Assembly (NCBI GenBank): GCA_020634755.1
Contig: JACKBC010000016.1
Span: 60,943 to 124,942, forward strand
DNA: 64,000 nucleotides
Origin: Caldilineaceae bacterium
Lineage (GTDB): Bacteria > Chloroflexota > Anaerolineae > Caldilineales > Caldilineaceae
Reading direction: 5' to 3'
Shown here: in pieces, positions 48,455 to 56,620 of the stretch
Layout of the letters: each line of letters starts with the position of its first letter
How positions within the stretch are numbered: the first letter of the stretch is position 1
The notes under the pieces: model-generated
Database searches by the model: none
What the model saw: the letters and a program-made list of their open reading frames with translations, nothing else
Told to the model about the DNA's origin: nothing
Made by a program: the position numbers and the translations under genes

Positions 48455-50170
48455 ATGCAACGCCTACGCCTACTTGTACTATTGACGCTTCTTAGCATGT
48501 TGGTCTTGACTGCCTGTGCGCCAGGCGCTGGAGTCACCGACGCCGATACAGACGCGGGAAGCGCAGACACCGCTGCACCCGCTGAAGGGTCTGACACCAT
48601 GGTTATCCGCAACATGGGGAACTTGACTTCCTGGAACCCGGCACTTACCAGCGACGGCGCTTCCATTCAGGCGCGCGATCTGCTGTGGCCGTCGTTGGTC
48701 AACACGGACAATACATCTGGCGCGCCGGTGCCTGGTCTGCAAACCTGGGAAGTCTCCGACGATTCGTTGACCTACACGTTCCACATTCGTGATGATGCCG
48801 TGTGGAGCGATGGCACGCCGATTAGCTCGGCCGACGTAAAGTTCATGATCGACGCCATTCAATCGCCCATCGAAACTGTTTATGAAACAGCGGTGGAAAA
48901 GATCGAGGCCGTCAATATTATTGACGAGAAGAATTACGAACTCGTGCTGGGCGAGATCGACTGCGCCTTTCTGTCGGGCCTGGCCTCGATCCGTCTCTTG
49001 CCATCGCACAAATATGCGGCGGATTTCAGCGATTTTGAAACCAGCGATTTCAACATGAACCCTGACGTCAGCGGCGGTCCCTATATTCTGGAAGAATGGG
49101 CGCCCACTGAGTTTGAGGCCTACGACGCCAACCCAGATTACTGGGGCGGTGCGCCGGCCATTCCGCATCTGGTCAACCGCGTCATGGAGGATGCCGCCAT
49201 TGGCGTGCAGGCCCTCCAGGCCGGCGAGGTGGACTACATGACCATGCAGGGCGATCTCTTCCAGCAGATCACCAATAAAGATGACTTGAAGTGGAGTTCA
49301 TTCCCGCAAACTTCGGTGGGCTTCCTCTCGCTGAATTGGAAAGACCCCAACGACCCTCAATCGGCGTATGATGCCGATGGCAATCCGATTGAACAAGCGC
49401 CGCACCCGCTCTTTGGCGACGTGCGCGTGCGCAAGGCGGTGGCGCTGGGCATCAACGTGCAAGATATGATTGACGCCATGGGGCCAGATGGCGGCACGCC
49501 GCTGGTGGGCGTGGTCAGCCCCATTTCGGGCTGGGCCTACAACAACGACATTCCGCGCTACGAGTACGATCCGGAAGCGGCCAAGGCTTTGCTGGAAGAG
49601 GCTGGCTGGGTGGACAGCGACGGTGACGGCGTGCGCGAGAAGGATGGCGTGCCGCTGGCCTTCACCATTTCATATAGTTCGATCCTGCAAATGTTCGAGA
49701 CCGAAACGCTGATTATTCAGGACCAGCTGAATCAAATCGGTTTCGATGTCTCCGTGCAGCATTATGAATGGGCCAACTATCTGGAAGAGGTCTACTTTGG
49801 CCAAAAGTATGACGCCACGCCCATGACCAACAGCGACGGCGCCGCGGCTGAACCCAACACCTTTACCGGTCTGCTGCTGAGCCGCCAAGATACGGTCGGC
49901 TCCGGCGGCAACATCGCCTCATATGTCAACCCAGATGTCGATGCGCTGATTGACCAGGCGCGGTCCGTGCCCGGCTGCACAGAGGAAGACCGGGCGCCGC
50001 TGTACCACGAAATCCAGCAGATCACCCACGATGATGTGGCCTATGTCTGGCTCTTTGTACCCAACATGTTCCACGTCAGCAACGCCCGCATCGGCGGTTT
50101 TGAGCCGGGTGCCACGTGGGTCTATTACGGCTATTTGAACCATCCGCAGGAGTGGTTTATTGAGAAGTAA
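48455..50170 (+). CDS. ABC transporter substrate-binding lipoprotein (SBP_bac_5)
   Basis: A 571-residue protein. AAGGAG lies seven bases before ATG. Lipobox LTAC gives Cys21. SBP_bac_5 pattern: LTYTFHIRDDAVWSDGTPIS, FNMNPDVSGGPYILEEWAPT, RKAVALGINVQDMIDAMG and GWVDSDGDGVREKDGVPLAF (a family-typical Asp/Gly loop). With about 570 residues it belongs to the dipeptide/nickel/oligopeptide subgroup. No permease follows directly; two matching permeases lie leftward at 53-55 kb on the other strand. The next cistrons are an unrelated toxin-antitoxin pair and an enolase-family gene. Cargo is unknown. Confidence 0.93.
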   Translation: MQRLRLLVLLTLLSMLVLTACAPGAGVTDADTDAGSADTAAPAEGSDTMVIRNMGNLTSWNPALTSDGASIQARDLLWPSLVNTDNTSGAPVPGLQTWEVSDDSLTYTFHIRDDAVWSDGTPISSADVKFMIDAIQSPIETVYETAVEKIEAVNIIDEKNYELVLGEIDCAFLSGLASIRLLPSHKYAADFSDFETSDFNMNPDVSGGPYILEEWAPTEFEAYDANPDYWGGAPAIPHLVNRVMEDAAIGVQALQAGEVDYMTMQGDLFQQITNKDDLKWSSFPQTSVGFLSLNWKDPNDPQSAYDADGNPIEQAPHPLFGDVRVRKAVALGINVQDMIDAMGPDGGTPLVGVVSPISGWAYNNDIPRYEYDPEAAKALLEEAGWVDSDGDGVREKDGVPLAFTISYSSILQMFETETLIIQDQLNQIGFDVSVQHYEWANYLEEVYFGQKYDATPMTNSDGAAAEPNTFTGLLLSRQDTVGSGGNIASYVNPDVDALIDQARSVPGCTEEDRAPLYHEIQQITHDDVAYVWLFVPNMFHVSNARIGGFEPGATWVYYGYLNHPQEWFIEK

Positions 50171-50198
50171 GTTCTATTCAATTTGTATCTCAGATTGT

Positions 50199-50242
50199 CA
50201 TCAAGTAACATGAATACCGTCCGGTATTCATGTTACTTGATG
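50199..50242. terminator. 21-bp inverted repeat after binding-protein gene
   Basis: CATCAAGTAACATGAATACCG (50199-50219) is perfectly repeated in reverse at 50222-50242 with a 2-base centre. It lies 29 bp after the stop and 17 bp before the next ATG. Without a T-run it could be a terminator, an mRNA-end stabiliser or an operator for the following toxin-antitoxin genes. Confidence 0.55.
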
Positions 50243-50258
50243 ATAGAGATACATATGT

Positions 50259-50567
50259 ATGGACATTGACGATATCAAAGCTCGTGTCAAAATTGGCAAC
50301 TTCCGCGTAAGTCTACATGCTGAAATGGAAGCAGAAAAAGACAATCTGGATATTGCCCAGATTGTCGAAGCCATTATCAATGACCATATTTTGGAAGAAT
50401 ATGAGGATACAGGCCGCGGTGAGAGCTGTTTGGTCGTGGGATTCTCAGATGAAACGCCCATTCATGTCGTTTGTGGAATGCGCGCCGAGAATGTGATCAT
50501 AGTGACGGTCTATATTCCATCGTTACCGAAATTTATAGACCCCTGGACAAGAGCAAGTGTAGAATGA
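50259..50567 (+). CDS. DUF4258-domain protein (putative toxin)
   Basis: A 102-residue protein. NFRVSLHAEMEAEKDNLDIA is the DUF4258 N-terminal signature (H-A-x3-(A/M) helix), then EEYEDTGRGESCLVVGFSDE and IHVVCGMRAENVIIVTVYIP. DUF4258 proteins are small, RelE/MqsR-like and encoded before a YgiT/MqsA-type antitoxin, as here. They probably cleave mRNA on the ribosome, although proof is limited. The stop overlaps the start of the zinc-finger gene as ATGA, implying coupling. The perfect inverted repeat just upstream could be the autoregulatory operator. Toxin-first order is typical for MqsRA. Confidence 0.83.
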   Translation: MDIDDIKARVKIGNFRVSLHAEMEAEKDNLDIAQIVEAIINDHILEEYEDTGRGESCLVVGFSDETPIHVVCGMRAENVIIVTVYIPSLPKFIDPWTRASVE

Positions 50568-50824
50568 ATAAGCAATCAGAAAATCGCAAATGCTACTATT
50601 GTGGTTGCGACGCTTTTGAAGAGCGCCGCACAAAGTATATCTATAGCCGCAATGGACAAAATCTATTTGTGCCTGATATGCCTGTTGACGTTTGTCTAAA
50701 CTGTGGAATGGTCTATTATCACGGGGCGGCCCTACTAAAGGTTGAGCAGCGTTTCAAAGAGATTTACCAGAAACAAGTTGAGCCAGATCGTTATACAACT
50801 ATGCCTGTCATGGAATATGCATAA
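50564..50824 (+). CDS. YgiT-type zinc-finger protein (MqsA-like antitoxin)
   Basis: An 86-residue protein from ATG 50564; a longer frame from 50471 lies inside DUF4258. Two Cys pairs, CYYCGCDAFEER and VCLNCGMVYYH, make the YgiT/MqsA zinc ribbon, which binds the toxin. No C-terminal HTH is present, so it resembles the short YgiT-type antitoxins rather than full MqsA, and operon repression may need another protein. Its stop shares one base with the next start (TAATG), so the enolase-family gene is coupled to it. Zinc-site residues are seen directly; the antitoxin role is from context. Confidence 0.83.
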   Translation: MNKQSENRKCYYCGCDAFEERRTKYIYSRNGQNLFVPDMPVDVCLNCGMVYYHGAALLKVEQRFKEIYQKQVEPDRYTTMPVMEYA

Positions 50825-51996
50825 TGAAGATCCAGGCCATCAACCCTTGGCTCGTCAAAGCCGAGGGCACCTTTTGGGGTGAATATTTTTTTGTGGAAGT
50901 GGTGACCGATGAGGGCATCACCGGCTGGGGTGAAATCACCACCACCACCAAGCTGGCCAACCGCGCCGTTGCAGGCATGATCCGCCAGGTGAATGAGCTG
51001 CTGGTGGGCGAAGACCCAGCGCGGATCGAAGCCATTTGGCATAAGATATTCCGCGCCTTTACCTACATGGGCTCACGCGGCGCCACCTGCCACGTGATCA
51101 GCGGCATCGACATTGCGCTGTGGGATATTCGCGGCAAGGCGGCGGGACAGCCGATCTATGAGCTGCTGGGCGGCCCCGTGCGCGAGGCGATCTCGCTCTA
51201 TTGCCATCCCGACCAGAGCAAGTTCACCAGCAAAGCCGGCGTAGAAGCAGAGATTCGCGCCATTGTGGAATCGGGCCACACGGCGCTCAAATTTGACCCC
51301 TTCCCCCACCTGCCGTCTCCCGGCAGCAGCACAGCCGACCCCGCCAACGCCGGCTATCTCGATGGGCAAATGAGCAAAGAAGGCGAGCAGATGGCCGCTG
51401 AACTCACGGCGCAGATTCGCCAAGTGGCCGGGCCCAACATTGAAATTCTAATTGACGCCCACGGTCGCTTTAACGTGCCCACCGCCATTCGTCTTTGCCG
51501 CACGTTGGAAGAGGCCGGGCAGATTGACTGGTTTGAGGAACCCGTACCGGTGGAAAGTTATCCCGCCCTGCAGCAGGTGCGCGAGAAGGTCAACGCCGCC
51601 ATCTGCGTGGGCGAACGGCTGCACACGCGCTGGGAATTTGTGCCGATCTTTGAAAACAAGCTGGCCGATTACATTATGCCCGACGTGACGTGGACCGGCG
51701 GCATCTCCGAACTCAAGAAAATCGCCACCATGGCCGAAGCGTACTACATTCCCATTGCGCCCCACGACGCCAGCGGCCCCATCAACGTGGTGGCCGGTGC
51801 GCACGTCATGATGACCGTGCCCAATTTCTATCGCGTCGAGACCAATCATCACGACTTGAGCAGCTACAATAAGTTTATCCAGACGCCGCTTGATAACAGC
51901 GGTGGTGTTTTAAAGCTGCCCGCTGCGCCCGGATTGGGCATTGAGATGAATATGGATTTTTTGCGGGCGAACGTGTTGGATGGGTTTGGGGGGTAA
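50824..51996 (+). CDS. Enolase-superfamily sugar-acid dehydratase
   Basis: A 390-residue protein. The N-terminal capping domain (EYFFVEVVTDEGITGWGE) is followed by a TIM barrel. TALKFDPF is on the second strand; LIDAHGRF, WFEEPV and VGERLHTRWEF give the Asp, Glu, Glu metal ligands; APHDASGP gives the general-base His. The Asp-x-His of LIDAHGRF is typical of the mannonate/galactonate dehydratase group, which removes water from sugar acids to 2-keto-3-deoxy acids. The start overlaps the antitoxin stop by one base, which is odd for a metabolic gene. The product could feed the hydroxyacid dehydrogenase at 41.8 kb. Confidence 0.9.
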   Translation: MKIQAINPWLVKAEGTFWGEYFFVEVVTDEGITGWGEITTTTKLANRAVAGMIRQVNELLVGEDPARIEAIWHKIFRAFTYMGSRGATCHVISGIDIALWDIRGKAAGQPIYELLGGPVREAISLYCHPDQSKFTSKAGVEAEIRAIVESGHTALKFDPFPHLPSPGSSTADPANAGYLDGQMSKEGEQMAAELTAQIRQVAGPNIEILIDAHGRFNVPTAIRLCRTLEEAGQIDWFEEPVPVESYPALQQVREKVNAAICVGERLHTRWEFVPIFENKLADYIMPDVTWTGGISELKKIATMAEAYYIPIAPHDASGPINVVAGAHVMMTVPNFYRVETNHHDLSSYNKFIQTPLDNSGGVLKLPAAPGLGIEMNMDFLRANVLDGFGG

Positions 51997-52082
51997 AGAG
52001 TTAGACAGCGAGCAGTAAATTTCACAGTCGAACTAGTAGCCTCGAAAGACCTTTTTCGGATTGGCCAAAGTCTATCCAATTA

Positions 52083-52847
52083 TTACGTTCTTTGCAGATA
52101 CCAGATGTATCCGGCAAATAGAAATGTTCTCTTTGTGCCATCAGGCACAATAGGAGCCAGGGTTGTGTGCATCCACTCTCTGGCTTCTGATAGCGTCTCA
52201 TTGCCCATATCCACAGCCGCGATGACATTGGATTGCGTCAACATATACTCAATATACTCACTTCGTGACCAAGCGAGTTCATTTGTGTATTCTTCTGCGC
52301 TAAAACGAAAGCCATATCCTTCACATTCTGATGGGGTTAAGGGCGTTTCATCTCTAGGGGGTTTGGGATAGCGAGACAAGAATTGTGCCTGATGCCATTG
52401 GGTGTAAGCCTCACTTTCCACCATTTGGTCGGTAATGAAGTTGTCATACAAGATTACCCAACCCCGCTCCTTTAATACTCGTTTTGCTTCAGGGAAAAAT
52501 TGCGTGCGGTCAATCCAATTAATGGCCCCGCACACGGTAATCAAATCGAATGCCTCTTTGTCAAAAGGAAGCTTTTCCGCCGGGGCATGGCGATAAGTGA
52601 TTTGGGCCTCATCATGCTGATTGGCCACAGCAATCATCTCTGCTGAACCGTCTATTCCGACGACGTTGTTGGCGAGTTCCTTTAGCGCTATGGTGGATAG
52701 CCCGGTCCCACAGCCAACGTCAAGCCCATGTTCATACCTGCCCTGGAGATTAATCCGGTGTCGCACTTTCTCCATAATCAACGGGTGATAATAGGGACGA
52801 TGGTTGGCATATCCTTGCGCAACTCTTGGAAAGACGAAAAAGCTCAT
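52083..52847 (-). CDS. Class I SAM-dependent methyltransferase
   Basis: A 254-residue protein. Motif I HGLDVGCGTGLSTIAL binds S-adenosylmethionine, NNVVGIDGSAEMI is post-I, and FDLITVCGAINWID is motif II of the Methyltransf_11 fold. About 100 C-terminal residues (PRDETPLTPSECEGYGFRF, LAWSRSEYIEYML) would choose the substrate, as in yeast-Trm9/crg1-like and UbiE-like enzymes with this W-S-R-x-Y pattern. GGAG lies eleven bases before ATG. It is a single gene on the minus strand between the enolase-family gene and the acetyltransferase. The methyl acceptor is unknown. Confidence 0.88.
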   Translation of the reverse strand: MSFFVFPRVAQGYANHRPYYHPLIMEKVRHRINLQGRYEHGLDVGCGTGLSTIALKELANNVVGIDGSAEMIAVANQHDEAQITYRHAPAEKLPFDKEAFDLITVCGAINWIDRTQFFPEAKRVLKERGWVILYDNFITDQMVESEAYTQWHQAQFLSRYPKPPRDETPLTPSECEGYGFRFSAEEYTNELAWSRSEYIEYMLTQSNVIAAVDMGNETLSEAREWMHTTLAPIVPDGTKRTFLFAGYIWYLQRT

Positions 52848-52902
52848 TGTCTACATTTCTCCGTAAGATCACTCAATAGATAGCTATCCAGCAATAGCAT
52901 CA

Positions 52903-53370
52903 TCAATCTTTAAGGTCACAGCCGTAGAGAAGCAGCCGTTCATCACCATGTGACACCTCTTTAACCAGCTTCCATCCCAGCCGCTCTAGGATGCCACGCG
53001 CGTTCACCGTGGTGGCGTAAACTGTTGCGTAGCCCTGCGCCAACGCCAGCTTCATACCGGCCCGAACCAACTTCGTCCCAACCCCCTGGCCACGCTGCTG
53101 TTCCGTGACCAACAATCCGCCCAGGCCCGGGCGGTATTCGGGCAAGGTCCAAGTTGCTTCTTCACGCAGCGTAATCGTACCCGCCAATTGGCCATCACGC
53201 AGAGCCACCAGACGCACGGGCAGGCCCTCGCGCTGGGCTTCCGCGTAAAAATCCTGGGCAATGTCTGCCGCCGTTCGCTCGGCATAATAGTCTGGCCACT
53301 GGGCGCGAAACCAGCGGGTCAGAAGGGGAATGGCTTCAAGGTGATCCGCGAGAAAGGCAATTTCGATCAT
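52903..53370 (-). CDS. GNAT-family acetyltransferase
   Basis: A 155-residue protein. The start is placed at ATG 53370, giving MIEIAFLADHLEAIPLLTRW; the frame extends upstream through the end of the permease gene, which is a shadow. The GNAT fold shows in LAGTITLREE, then GLGGLLVTEQQRGQGVGTKL (the acetyl-CoA binding Q-x2-G-x-G) and the motif-B end GILERLGWKLVKE. It begins 11 bp after the ABC permease stop and may be the last cistron of that operon. The acceptor is unknown: amino acid, peptide or antibiotic. Confidence 0.87.
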   Translation of the reverse strand: MIEIAFLADHLEAIPLLTRWFRAQWPDYYAERTAADIAQDFYAEAQREGLPVRLVALRDGQLAGTITLREEATWTLPEYRPGLGGLLVTEQQRGQGVGTKLVRAGMKLALAQGYATVYATTVNARGILERLGWKLVKEVSHGDERLLLYGCDLKD

Positions 53371-53380
53371 GGGCTTTTGC

Positions 53381-54301
53381 TCACTCCGCCAACCGCCACG
53401 AGCTGCGCGGATCCAGCGCATCGCGCAGGCCGTCGCCCACCAGATAGAAGCAGAGCACCGTCACCATGATCAAAACACCGGGCCAGATGACCAAATGGGT
53501 GCCAATGTTGAAATAGGAGCGGGAATCGGTCAGCATGTTGCCCCAAGACGGCGTGGGCGCCTGCACGCCCACGCCCAAAAAGCTCAACCCCGATTCAACC
53601 AAAATCAAATTGCCGGCAATGATAGTCATGGTGACAATAACAATGGGCAGCACATTGGGCAGGATGTGGTGCACCAGCAGCCGAAAATTGGGGACGCCCA
53701 CGGCCTGCGCCGCCGCAATATATTCTTGTTCTTTTAGCGAAAGCACCTCTCCGCGCACCAGGCGACAGGTGCCCACCCACCCCAAGAGCGCCAGGATGAC
53801 AATCAGCAGCTCTGCCGAAGGCGTCCAAAACGCGGCCGCGATCAGCAGCAAGAAGAGCGTCGGCACAGAGCTCAGCGTGGTGACCACCCAGGTGATCAGG
53901 TCATCGACGCGCCCACCATAGTAGCCGGCAATCAGCCCCAGCGCCACGCCGATTAGAATGGTCATGACGCTAGCGCTATAGGCAATGGCCAAGGAGACGC
54001 GCCCGCCATAGAGCAGGCGAATCAACTGGTCGCGCCCCAGGTGATCGGTGCCCAAAATGTGTCCGGCAGCGCCGGGCGCCAGAAACTTGTCGGGGATGCT
54101 GGTCCGGTTCACATCCAGTTCCAGCACATTCTCCACCACTGGCGGCCCCAAAACGCAGAGCAGCGTCATGAGGCCGAGCACGAGCAGCGCCGCCAAGGTC
54201 AACTTGTCGCGCAGGATGTGCCGAGCGGCATTTTGCCACAACGTACGCGTCTTTTTGGGGGCTTCTGCGCCCAACCTGATTTGAGTTGTGGCAGTCGTCA
54301 C
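53381..54301 (-). CDS. ABC transporter permease, DppC/OppC type
   Basis: A 306-residue protein with six helices. HILGTDHLGRDQLIRLLYGG is the family signature before the second helix, and RLVRGEVLSLKEQEYIAAAQ the EAA-like loop. The C-terminal NLILVESGLSFLGVGVQAPTPSW and LVGDGLRDALDPRS are typical. It pairs with the DppB-type permease at 54587, but the two are separated by 285 bp holding a family C hairpin. Neither ATPase nor binding protein is adjacent on this strand. The binding protein at 48455 on the other strand is the most likely partner. Confidence 0.93.
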   Translation of the reverse strand: MTTATTQIRLGAEAPKKTRTLWQNAARHILRDKLTLAALLVLGLMTLLCVLGPPVVENVLELDVNRTSIPDKFLAPGAAGHILGTDHLGRDQLIRLLYGGRVSLAIAYSASVMTILIGVALGLIAGYYGGRVDDLITWVVTTLSSVPTLFLLLIAAAFWTPSAELLIVILALLGWVGTCRLVRGEVLSLKEQEYIAAAQAVGVPNFRLLVHHILPNVLPIVIVTMTIIAGNLILVESGLSFLGVGVQAPTPSWGNMLTDSRSYFNIGTHLVIWPGVLIMVTVLCFYLVGDGLRDALDPRSSWRLAE

Positions 54302-54436
54302 TATTGGAATTGTCCTATTTACTTATGGGTTTTACACAGCTTCTTGCAAAGCCAAAGCACTTAGTTGTCTGGCCGCTTAATTTTCGCTGCACTAGTACAC
54401 AACGGCGTAAATAAACCGATGGTTGGCCGTGGCGTC

Positions 54437-54469
54437 AGAAGTTCGACTTCTCGGAGAAGTCGAACTTCT
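54437..54469. repeat. Hairpin, family C copy 3
   Basis: The same perfect 15-bp stem and CGG loop as at 44124-44156. It sits in the gap between the two leftward permease genes, a position analogous to copy 2 between the two ATPase genes. Confidence 0.75.
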
Positions 54470-54586
54470 TAACCGTAGGCGCACTTAGGCCGTCGTGTAC
54501 TAGGGGAAAATTGTCAGGCCAGCCATACAGCATTAACAACGAAGCTCACGCCGAAGCCTCGGGCCGTGCGCCGTTGAATAACAACG

Positions 54587-55618
54587 TTATTTCAGACGCA
54601 CGCGCGGATCAAGCAGCGTGTAGAGGATATCAGAGATCAATAGGCCCAAGATGAACATGGCGGCGGCAATCACCACCGACCCCATGACCAGCGGATAATC
54701 GCGGTTGAAAACGGCATCCACGACCAACCGCCCCATTCCCGGCCAATTGAAAACTTTCTCAATGATCACCGCCCCGGCCAGCAGCGTGCCCAGCGCTTGG
54801 CCAATAAAGGTGGCCACCGGAATCAGCGCATTGGGCAGCGCATGGAGCCACCAGACGCGCCGATTGGTCAAGCCTTTGGAGCGGGCAGTACGCACAAAAT
54901 CACGCTCGAACACTTCCAGCAGCTCGGTGCGGGTAAAACGTGAGATGAAAGCGATGGTGCCCAAAGAGAGCACAAAGACCGGCATAATCATGTGTTTGGC
55001 CGTTTCGGCAATATCGAATCCGCCATTGCGCCGGGTAATATCGCGCATGCCGCTCATGGGCAAAATATCAAAATTCACGCTGAGAATGATGATCAAAATC
55101 AGACCCAGCCAAAACTGCGGCATGGCGTTGCCGATCACCGTGAAGACGCGTATCAGTTGATCCACCCAGGTCTTGTGATTTATGGCGGCCAGAATGCCCA
55201 GAAAAATGCCCATGCCATAGCCCAAAATCAAAGCGCTAAAGGTAAGCAGCAGCGTGGCCGGAATTTTCTCCATAATCAATTCGCCAACGGGCCGCCGGTG
55301 TTTGAGCGATTGGCCCAGGTCGCCACGCAACAGGCCCCGGCGCTCGCCGTAGCTGTCGACTTGGCCATCGCCATCGGTATCCACCCGCGTCCAGTCATTG
55401 CCAATCAGCCAGTAGATATATTGCATGACCGGCGGCTGATCCAACCCCAGCTTGCGACGCAAAATTTCGGTTGCCATGGGGTCCGCCCGCGTGGGGTTAA
55501 AAGCAATCAGTTCAATGGGGTCGCCCGGCGCAGACAGCATCAACAGAAATGCAATGATGGTCACGCCGAAAAATGTGGGGATGCCTTGCAGCAGTCTTCT
55601 GAGGATGTAGGTGCTCAT
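54587..55618 (-). CDS. ABC transporter permease, DppB/OppB type, with EF-hand-like loop
   Basis: A 343-residue protein with six helices. MSTYILRRLLQGIPTFFGVT is the typical start and FTRTELLEVFERDFVRTARSKG the EAA-like loop; LISDILYTLLDPRVRLK closes it. Between helix 1 and 2 the extracellular loop carries WTRVDTDGDGQVDSYGERRG, a DxDxDGxxD calcium-type loop like an EF hand or dockerin, unusual for a permease. It may bind calcium and stabilise docking of the binding protein. It is first in the leftward permease operon; ATPases must come from elsewhere. Confidence 0.92.
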   Translation of the reverse strand: MSTYILRRLLQGIPTFFGVTIIAFLLMLSAPGDPIELIAFNPTRADPMATEILRRKLGLDQPPVMQYIYWLIGNDWTRVDTDGDGQVDSYGERRGLLRGDLGQSLKHRRPVGELIMEKIPATLLLTFSALILGYGMGIFLGILAAINHKTWVDQLIRVFTVIGNAMPQFWLGLILIIILSVNFDILPMSGMRDITRRNGGFDIAETAKHMIMPVFVLSLGTIAFISRFTRTELLEVFERDFVRTARSKGLTNRRVWWLHALPNALIPVATFIGQALGTLLAGAVIIEKVFNWPGMGRLVVDAVFNRDYPLVMGSVVIAAAMFILGLLISDILYTLLDPRVRLK

Positions 55619-55775
55619 GGGCGATCTGGACTATTATTTTGCTGACATCTAGTGACGAAGCTGTTCCCGAACAAAATACAGTAATTCCGGAACTTTTCGG
55701 ATACGCATTTAGGCAGTATAGTGAAGGATGTAGTTTGGCGCAAGTTATCTCTTTATCACGCACCGAAAGATATAA

Positions 55776-56423
55776 ATGCGACGCTCATTTCGCCAACTGG
55801 AAACCCAGCAGCATGCCCTTGAATACGCCCAACGGCTCAACAACGAGTGGCCGGAACGCGCCCAAATTTGCCAGCATATTGCGCAACAAGTGGTGCACAC
55901 GGCAGACCATTTGCACACCGCCGCGCCCCACGTTTTGGAACTGTGCTGCGGACCAGGCATGCTGGCCGAAGCCCTGCTGGTTGCGCTGCCTACCATGCGC
56001 TATGTGGGCATCGACCTATCGCCCACGCTGCTCGAATTCACGCGCCAACGGATACAGCTTCATGACGGCCGCATCATGCTGATTCAGGCTAACCTGAATG
56101 AAAATGCATGGCTGGATCAACTGGCGGTCTACGACGCCGCATCCCCCTTCCACGCCATTGTCACTATGCAGTCGCTGCACGATCTGGGTGGCGAACCAGA
56201 GGTGAGCCGCATTTACGGGCTGGCGCGCGAACTGCTGGTTCCCGGCGGCCTTTTCCTCAACGCCGATCTGGTCGTGGCGCCCGGCGTAGAGCTGCCTAAT
56301 AACCCCGGGCGCCGCTCCATTGCGCGCCATCTAGCGCTACTGGAGCAGCATGGCTACACGAATAGCCACAGTACGCTCACCGTGGCCGGCTTTGGTTGCG
56401 TCGTCGGAAATCTCCCGGCATAG
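55776..56423 (+). CDS. Class I SAM-dependent methyltransferase
   Basis: A 215-residue protein. HVLELCCGPGMLAEALLVAL is motif I with the unusual LCCGPG. RYVGIDLSPTLLEFTRQRI is post-I and FHAIVTMQSLHDLGGEPE replaces motif II. The N-terminal helix (QHALEYAQRLNNEWPERAQI) resembles small methyltransferases of the Methyltransf_25 group. No Shine-Dalgarno is visible before the ATG (CGAAAGA at -9 is the best). It is divergent from the leftward permease genes. The acceptor is unknown; the truncated C-terminus suggests a small substrate. An A1 element follows the stop. Confidence 0.85.
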   Translation: MRRSFRQLETQQHALEYAQRLNNEWPERAQICQHIAQQVVHTADHLHTAAPHVLELCCGPGMLAEALLVALPTMRYVGIDLSPTLLEFTRQRIQLHDGRIMLIQANLNENAWLDQLAVYDAASPFHAIVTMQSLHDLGGEPEVSRIYGLARELLVPGGLFLNADLVVAPGVELPNNPGRRSIARHLALLEQHGYTNSHSTLTVAGFGCVVGNLPA

Positions 56424-56447
56424 CATGTCAACATGTGATTAACTTAT

Positions 56448-56523
56448 GGTGCGCAAGCCTGCAGGAAAGCCGGCTCGCCGACGCTTCCGTTTCTCTCTAG
56501 CAGACTGGCTGTCGCTGCGTAAC
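56448..56523 (-). mobile_element. Family A1 MITE-like element (76 bp)
   Basis: On the plus strand GGTGCGCAAGCCTGCAGG to CTGTCGCTGCGTAAC, again 76 bp, in the same orientation as the copy at 32032. The left tip has drifted (GTGCGC for TTACGC). It lies between the methyltransferase and the PhyH gene. Confidence 0.72.
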
Positions 56524-56620
56524 GTGAGTCATTAAGTTACTTCAGACGTGATATAATTTCCCAATAAAATCTCCCAATAAAATCATTGTATAGCAAAGTG
56601 GCCACCCACCGGAGGAACAC

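Noticed and set aside
48262..48666. Minus-strand frame of 134 codons over the start of the second binding protein
   Set aside because: It overlaps the signal peptide of a clear lipoprotein gene and has no ribosome site or recognisable pattern; it is a shadow frame.
49614..49660. DSDGDG loop of the second binding protein as a calcium site of special note
   Set aside because: This loop is common across the SBP_bac_5 family and is therefore not unusual here, unlike the one in the permease.
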